Shown here: positions 61,681 to 64,000 of the stretch, piece by piece | How the letters are laid out: every line of letters begins with the position of its first letter | Numbering within the stretch: position 1 is the first letter of the stretch | NCBI RefSeq assembly: GCF_003254055.1 | Contig: NZ_QKZT01000006.1 | Span: 148,472 to 212,471, forward strand | Length of the DNA stretch: 64,000 bases | From: Algoriphagus chordae | GTDB lineage: Bacteria; Bacteroidota; Bacteroidia; Cytophagales; Cyclobacteriaceae | Direction: 5' to 3' | Made by a program: the position numbers and the translations under genes | Notes under the pieces: generated by a model | The model's input: the letters and a program-made list of their open reading frames with translations, nothing else | What the model was told of the DNA's origin: nothing | Database searches by the model: none

Positions 61681-61721
61681 CTGTCTCCCGTCACTCGTGC
61701 TGACCGAAGTCGAAGCATCGG
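61681..61721. repeat. Degenerate repeat-like block with GACCGAAGTCGAAGC
   Basis: TGACCGA (61701-61707) pairs with TCGGTCA (61718-61724) around AGTCGAAGCA. The string GCTGACCGAAGTCGAAGC resembles, from memory, a GC-richer repeat common in Bacteroidota gaps (CTGAGCGnAGTCGAAG). It lies next to the end of the adenine deaminase gene. Confidence 0.4.
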
Positions 61722-63368
61722 TCACCCAGCATCGGGCATCGGACTTCCCAAAAACACCTCATCAAACTCAAACCGCTGTCCATTAAACAATCCCTTGTCA
61801 CTTAGTTTCAGGTCAGGAATAACCAGCAACGCCATAAAACTCAGCGTCATAAAAGGAGAGTTAAGCGTGGCTCCCATTTCCTTGGCTAATCTATCGATTC
61901 GTGTGTAAGCAGCTGCTATTTCATAGCCATCTGAAGCTGACATAATTCCTCCTACTGGAAGTGGAAGTATTTCTTCCTGATCTCCAGAAACGGCAGAAAC
62001 TCCCCCTTTTGCAGCGATGATTAGATTCACCGCCTTGCAGATAGATTCATCATCGATGCCGACTGCGATGATATTATGTGAGTCGTGACCAACTGAAGAA
62101 GCGATGGCCCCGATTTTCAACCCAAAGTTCTTGATAAAAGCCACAGCTGGGGGAGCATCTTCGTAGCGATTGACCACTGTGATTTTCAGGATGTCTTCAG
62201 CTGGATTTGATTCGGCGAAGCCATTTTTGATTAGAATTTCTCCTTTGATCTCCGGCGTAATCAATTGTCCATCCAAGGCTTCGATCACTCTGACTGTGGA
62301 GCCATTTGCTTTGAGTTGGAAGTCTTCTGGCTTTTTCGGGGGGCAATTGAAGTTGTTGATTATCTCGTTTTTAGTCCGCTGTATTAAGGTCTTTCCATTT
62401 TCAGCTACTTTTTCTCCATCTATATAAGTGCTGATGACTTGGAAATCTTTCAGGTCTTTCACAAGAATAAAGTCTGCTGGGTCTCCTTCTCTTAGTTGTC
62501 CCACATTCATCGCATAGTGAGCGATAGGATTCAGACAAGCTGCCTTAAGTACATTAAACACATCTTTGCCTTTCGCGATAGCTCTGGCTGCCAGTTCATT
62601 GATATGAGAAACTGCCAGATTATCGGGATGCTTATCGTCTGAGCAAAACATAATCATCTCAGGGTATTCATCGATCAGATCTATCAGCGCCTCGAAATTT
62701 TTCGCAGCAGATCCTTCACGGATGGAGATTTTCATCCCAAGTTTTAATTTCCCTAAGGCTTCCTCAGCGCTGAAGCACTCATGATCGGTACTTGGGCCAG
62801 CGCTCACGTATTTCTCTGCCAGTTCTCCTTTTAGTCCTGGCGCATGTCCATCGATGGGTTTGTCGTATTTTTTAGAGATTCGGATTTTCTCCATCACCAT
62901 TTCATCCCGATTCACTGTTCCAGGCCAATTCATCATTTCTGCCAAGTAATGAATCTCGGGTCTGGACATTAGGTTTTCTATATCTGCAGCATTGATTTCT
63001 CCGCCAGCCGTCTCAAAAGGAGTTGCCGGAACGCAAGAGGGTGCGCCGAAGTAGAACTTGAAAGGAACCTGCTTTCCGTTTTCTATCATGTATTCCACGC
63101 CTTGCATTCCGCAGACATTGGCGATCTCATGCGGATCAGAGACTGTCGCCACCGTACCATGAACTACAGCGAGTCTGGCGAATTCGGAAGGGACTAACAT
63201 CGAACTCTCCACATGCACATGCGCATCGATAAAGCCGGGCATCAAATAAGGCAAGGAAGAATCCGCTTCGATTTTTTCCAGTTTAGTTATTTTCCCGTCT
63301 GCCACACTGAGAGAGACAGCAAAGATTTCACGGTTTGGGATATCTACGAATTGACCTTGGATCTGCAT
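61722..63368 (-). CDS. ade: Adenine deaminase, 548 aa
   Basis: It hydrolyses adenine to hypoxanthine and ammonia, feeding salvage by Hpt at 50.1 kb. The metal motif is [15 protein letters not shown], followed by [18 protein letters not shown]. The central [24 protein letters not shown] and [11 protein letters not shown] are family blocks, and the C-terminal Ade_C-like domain has [16 protein letters not shown]. The open frame reaches 63422, but [16 protein letters not shown] at 63368 starts the N-terminal sandwich of the amidohydrolase family. It is divergent from cmk. Confidence 0.94.
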   Translation of the reverse strand: MQIQGQFVDIPNREIFAVSLSVADGKITKLEKIEADSSLPYLMPGFIDAHVHVESSMLVPSEFARLAVVHGTVATVSDPHEIANVCGMQGVEYMIENGKQVPFKFYFGAPSCVPATPFETAGGEINAADIENLMSRPEIHYLAEMMNWPGTVNRDEMVMEKIRISKKYDKPIDGHAPGLKGELAEKYVSAGPSTDHECFSAEEALGKLKLGMKISIREGSAAKNFEALIDLIDEYPEMIMFCSDDKHPDNLAVSHINELAARAIAKGKDVFNVLKAACLNPIAHYAMNVGQLREGDPADFILVKDLKDFQVISTYIDGEKVAENGKTLIQRTKNEIINNFNCPPKKPEDFQLKANGSTVRVIEALDGQLITPEIKGEILIKNGFAESNPAEDILKITVVNRYEDAPPAVAFIKNFGLKIGAIASSVGHDSHNIIAVGIDDESICKAVNLIIAAKGGVSAVSGDQEEILPLPVGGIMSASDGYEIAAAYTRIDRLAKEMGATLNSPFMTLSFMALLVIPDLKLSDKGLFNGQRFEFDEVFLGSPMPDAG

Positions 63369-63452
63369 AAAAATGTAGGGGAATTTAATTGGAGAGAATC
63401 TGTATAAGCGATTCGCTGCCATGGGTTGGGGATAGGTTTAGATTAAAACTAC

Positions 63453-63460
63453 TATATTTG
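63453..63460 (+). promoter_or_regulatory. Putative -7 promoter element (TATATTTG) for cmk
   Basis: TATATTTG matches TAnnTTTG and lies 38 bp before the cmk ATG. No TTTG is present at the usual -33 spacing. Confidence 0.4.
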
Positions 63461-63497
63461 CGCAGTAATAAAAAAACGAATTAAGCGGGTTTTTTGA

Positions 63498-64000
63498 ATG
63501 AATAAAATCGTCATCGCCATCGATGGATATTCGGGATGTGGGAAGAGCTCCACGGCCAAAGCAGTTGCAAAGGATTTGGGATATACTTACATCGATTCCG
63601 GAGCCATGTATAGAGCGGCGACGCTTCACTTTTTGAACAGTTTTCTTTCGCCAGCCAATCCACATGATGTGGAAAAGGGGCTGAAATCACTAGAAATTTC
63701 TTTTCACCTCAATCCGGATACGCTCAAGCAGGAGACTTATCTCAATGGATTGAATGTGGAAAATGAGATCCGCAGCATGCGTATTTCCAATAAAGTATCT
63801 GAAATCGCCACTATTGCGGCTGTCAGAAAAGAGTTAGTCGCGCAGCAGCAGCGCCTAGGAAAGAAAAAAGGGGTGGTCATGGACGGCCGTGATATAGGCT
63901 CAGTAGTATTTCCTAATGCGGATCTGAAGGTTTTTATGACTGCGGATTTGGATACCCGGGCGGTTAGAAGGCAAGATGAGTTGTTGGAGAAAGGTGAGCT
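63498..64000 (+). CDS. cmk: Cytidylate kinase (partial, N-terminal 167 residues)
   Basis: It phosphorylates CMP and dCMP. The open frame runs from ATG 63498 to the window edge without a stop. The P-loop is IAIDGYSGCGKSSTAKAVA, followed by YIDSGAMYRAATL, which is the monophosphate site. VAQQQRLGKKKGVVMDGRDIGSVVFPNADLKVFMTA is the C-terminal core of the family (GRDIG with the nucleoside-binding region). Only the end of the protein (lid and last helices) is outside the window. Confidence 0.93.
   Translation, partial: MNKIVIAIDGYSGCGKSSTAKAVAKDLGYTYIDSGAMYRAATLHFLNSFLSPANPHDVEKGLKSLEISFHLNPDTLKQETYLNGLNVENEIRSMRISNKVSEIATIAAVRKELVAQQQRLGKKKGVVMDGRDIGSVVFPNADLKVFMTADLDTRAVRRQDELLEKGE

Noticed and set aside
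61603..61908. Plus-strand frame of 101 codons at the end of ade
   Set aside because: It overlaps the 3' end of ade on the other strand and runs through repeat-like gap sequence. No domain is recognised.
1..64000. tRNA, rRNA, CRISPR array, transposase, replication origin
   Set aside because: I looked for clover-leaf-like segments with CCA ends, conserved rRNA words, regularly spaced direct repeats, DDE or Y-transposase motifs, and DnaA-box clusters. None was convincing by eye.

Overview
The window looks like a chromosomal segment of a Bacteroidota bacterium, most likely Cytophagales and probably Cyclobacteriaceae (Algoriphagus-like). The evidence is a SusC/SusD pair, TonB receptors with carboxypeptidase-regulatory domains, stand-alone MnmD, BshC (bacillithiol), an Obg without a C-terminal domain, a DnaJ with half a zinc finger, moderate AT richness, and several TAnnTTTG promoter elements of the Bacteroidota type. 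It is mostly core and envelope metabolism. I see no rRNA, tRNA, CRISPR array, prophage, transposase or recognisable defence island.

Layout. 1-6.9 kb: tail of an unknown gene, EamA transporter, tRNA-dihydrouridine synthase, CPBP protease, DUF2007 protein, then phospholipid genes cdsA and psd separated by glutamate dehydrogenase, and a small lipoprotein. 6.9-10.3 kb (minus): two coiled-coil membrane paralogues, then an M16 peptidase-ispF-mnmD operon joined by ATGA overlaps. 10.4-12.6 kb: bshC and 5-formyl-THF cyclo-ligase. 12.6-19.4 kb: a 0.9 kb AT-rich gap followed by a SusC-SusD-lipoprotein uptake operon with no CAZyme or regulator nearby. 19.5-25.4 kb: sucA, sucB and lpdA, which together supply all three subunits of the 2-oxoglutarate dehydrogenase complex.

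25.5-35.7 kb: DUF2520 oxidoreductase, GNAT-nitrilase fusion, acyl-ACP desaturase, beta-propeller lipoprotein, M19 dipeptidase lipoprotein, a frameshifted ORF6N gene, clpB and a CPXCG zinc protein. 35.7-46.5 kb (all minus): a lone regulatory-like domain protein, DPP-IV, DUF5916 barrel protein, TonB receptor, KefB-type antiporter and a Ca/Na antiporter. 46.7-57.3 kb: DsrE-like exported protein, OmpA, M42 peptidase, hpt, adk, obg, grpE, dnaJ, an exported protein and a NatAB-type ABC pair. 57.4-64 kb: dps, an orphan sensor kinase, prfC, adenine deaminase and the start of cmk.

The M16, DPP-IV, M19 and M42 peptidases with glutamate dehydrogenase suggest, by inference, a peptide- and amino-acid-consuming lifestyle. 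I did not find a convincing new multi-gene system. The most unusual signals are non-coding: a large hairpin element before prfC, a 28-bp direct repeat built on a nested palindrome near 35.5 kb, a terminator-like hairpin in the obg leader, and a promoter abutting a terminator before psd. Several intergenic gaps hold degenerate repeat-like sequences that look like dispersed families. Promoter calls rest only on motif matching by eye.
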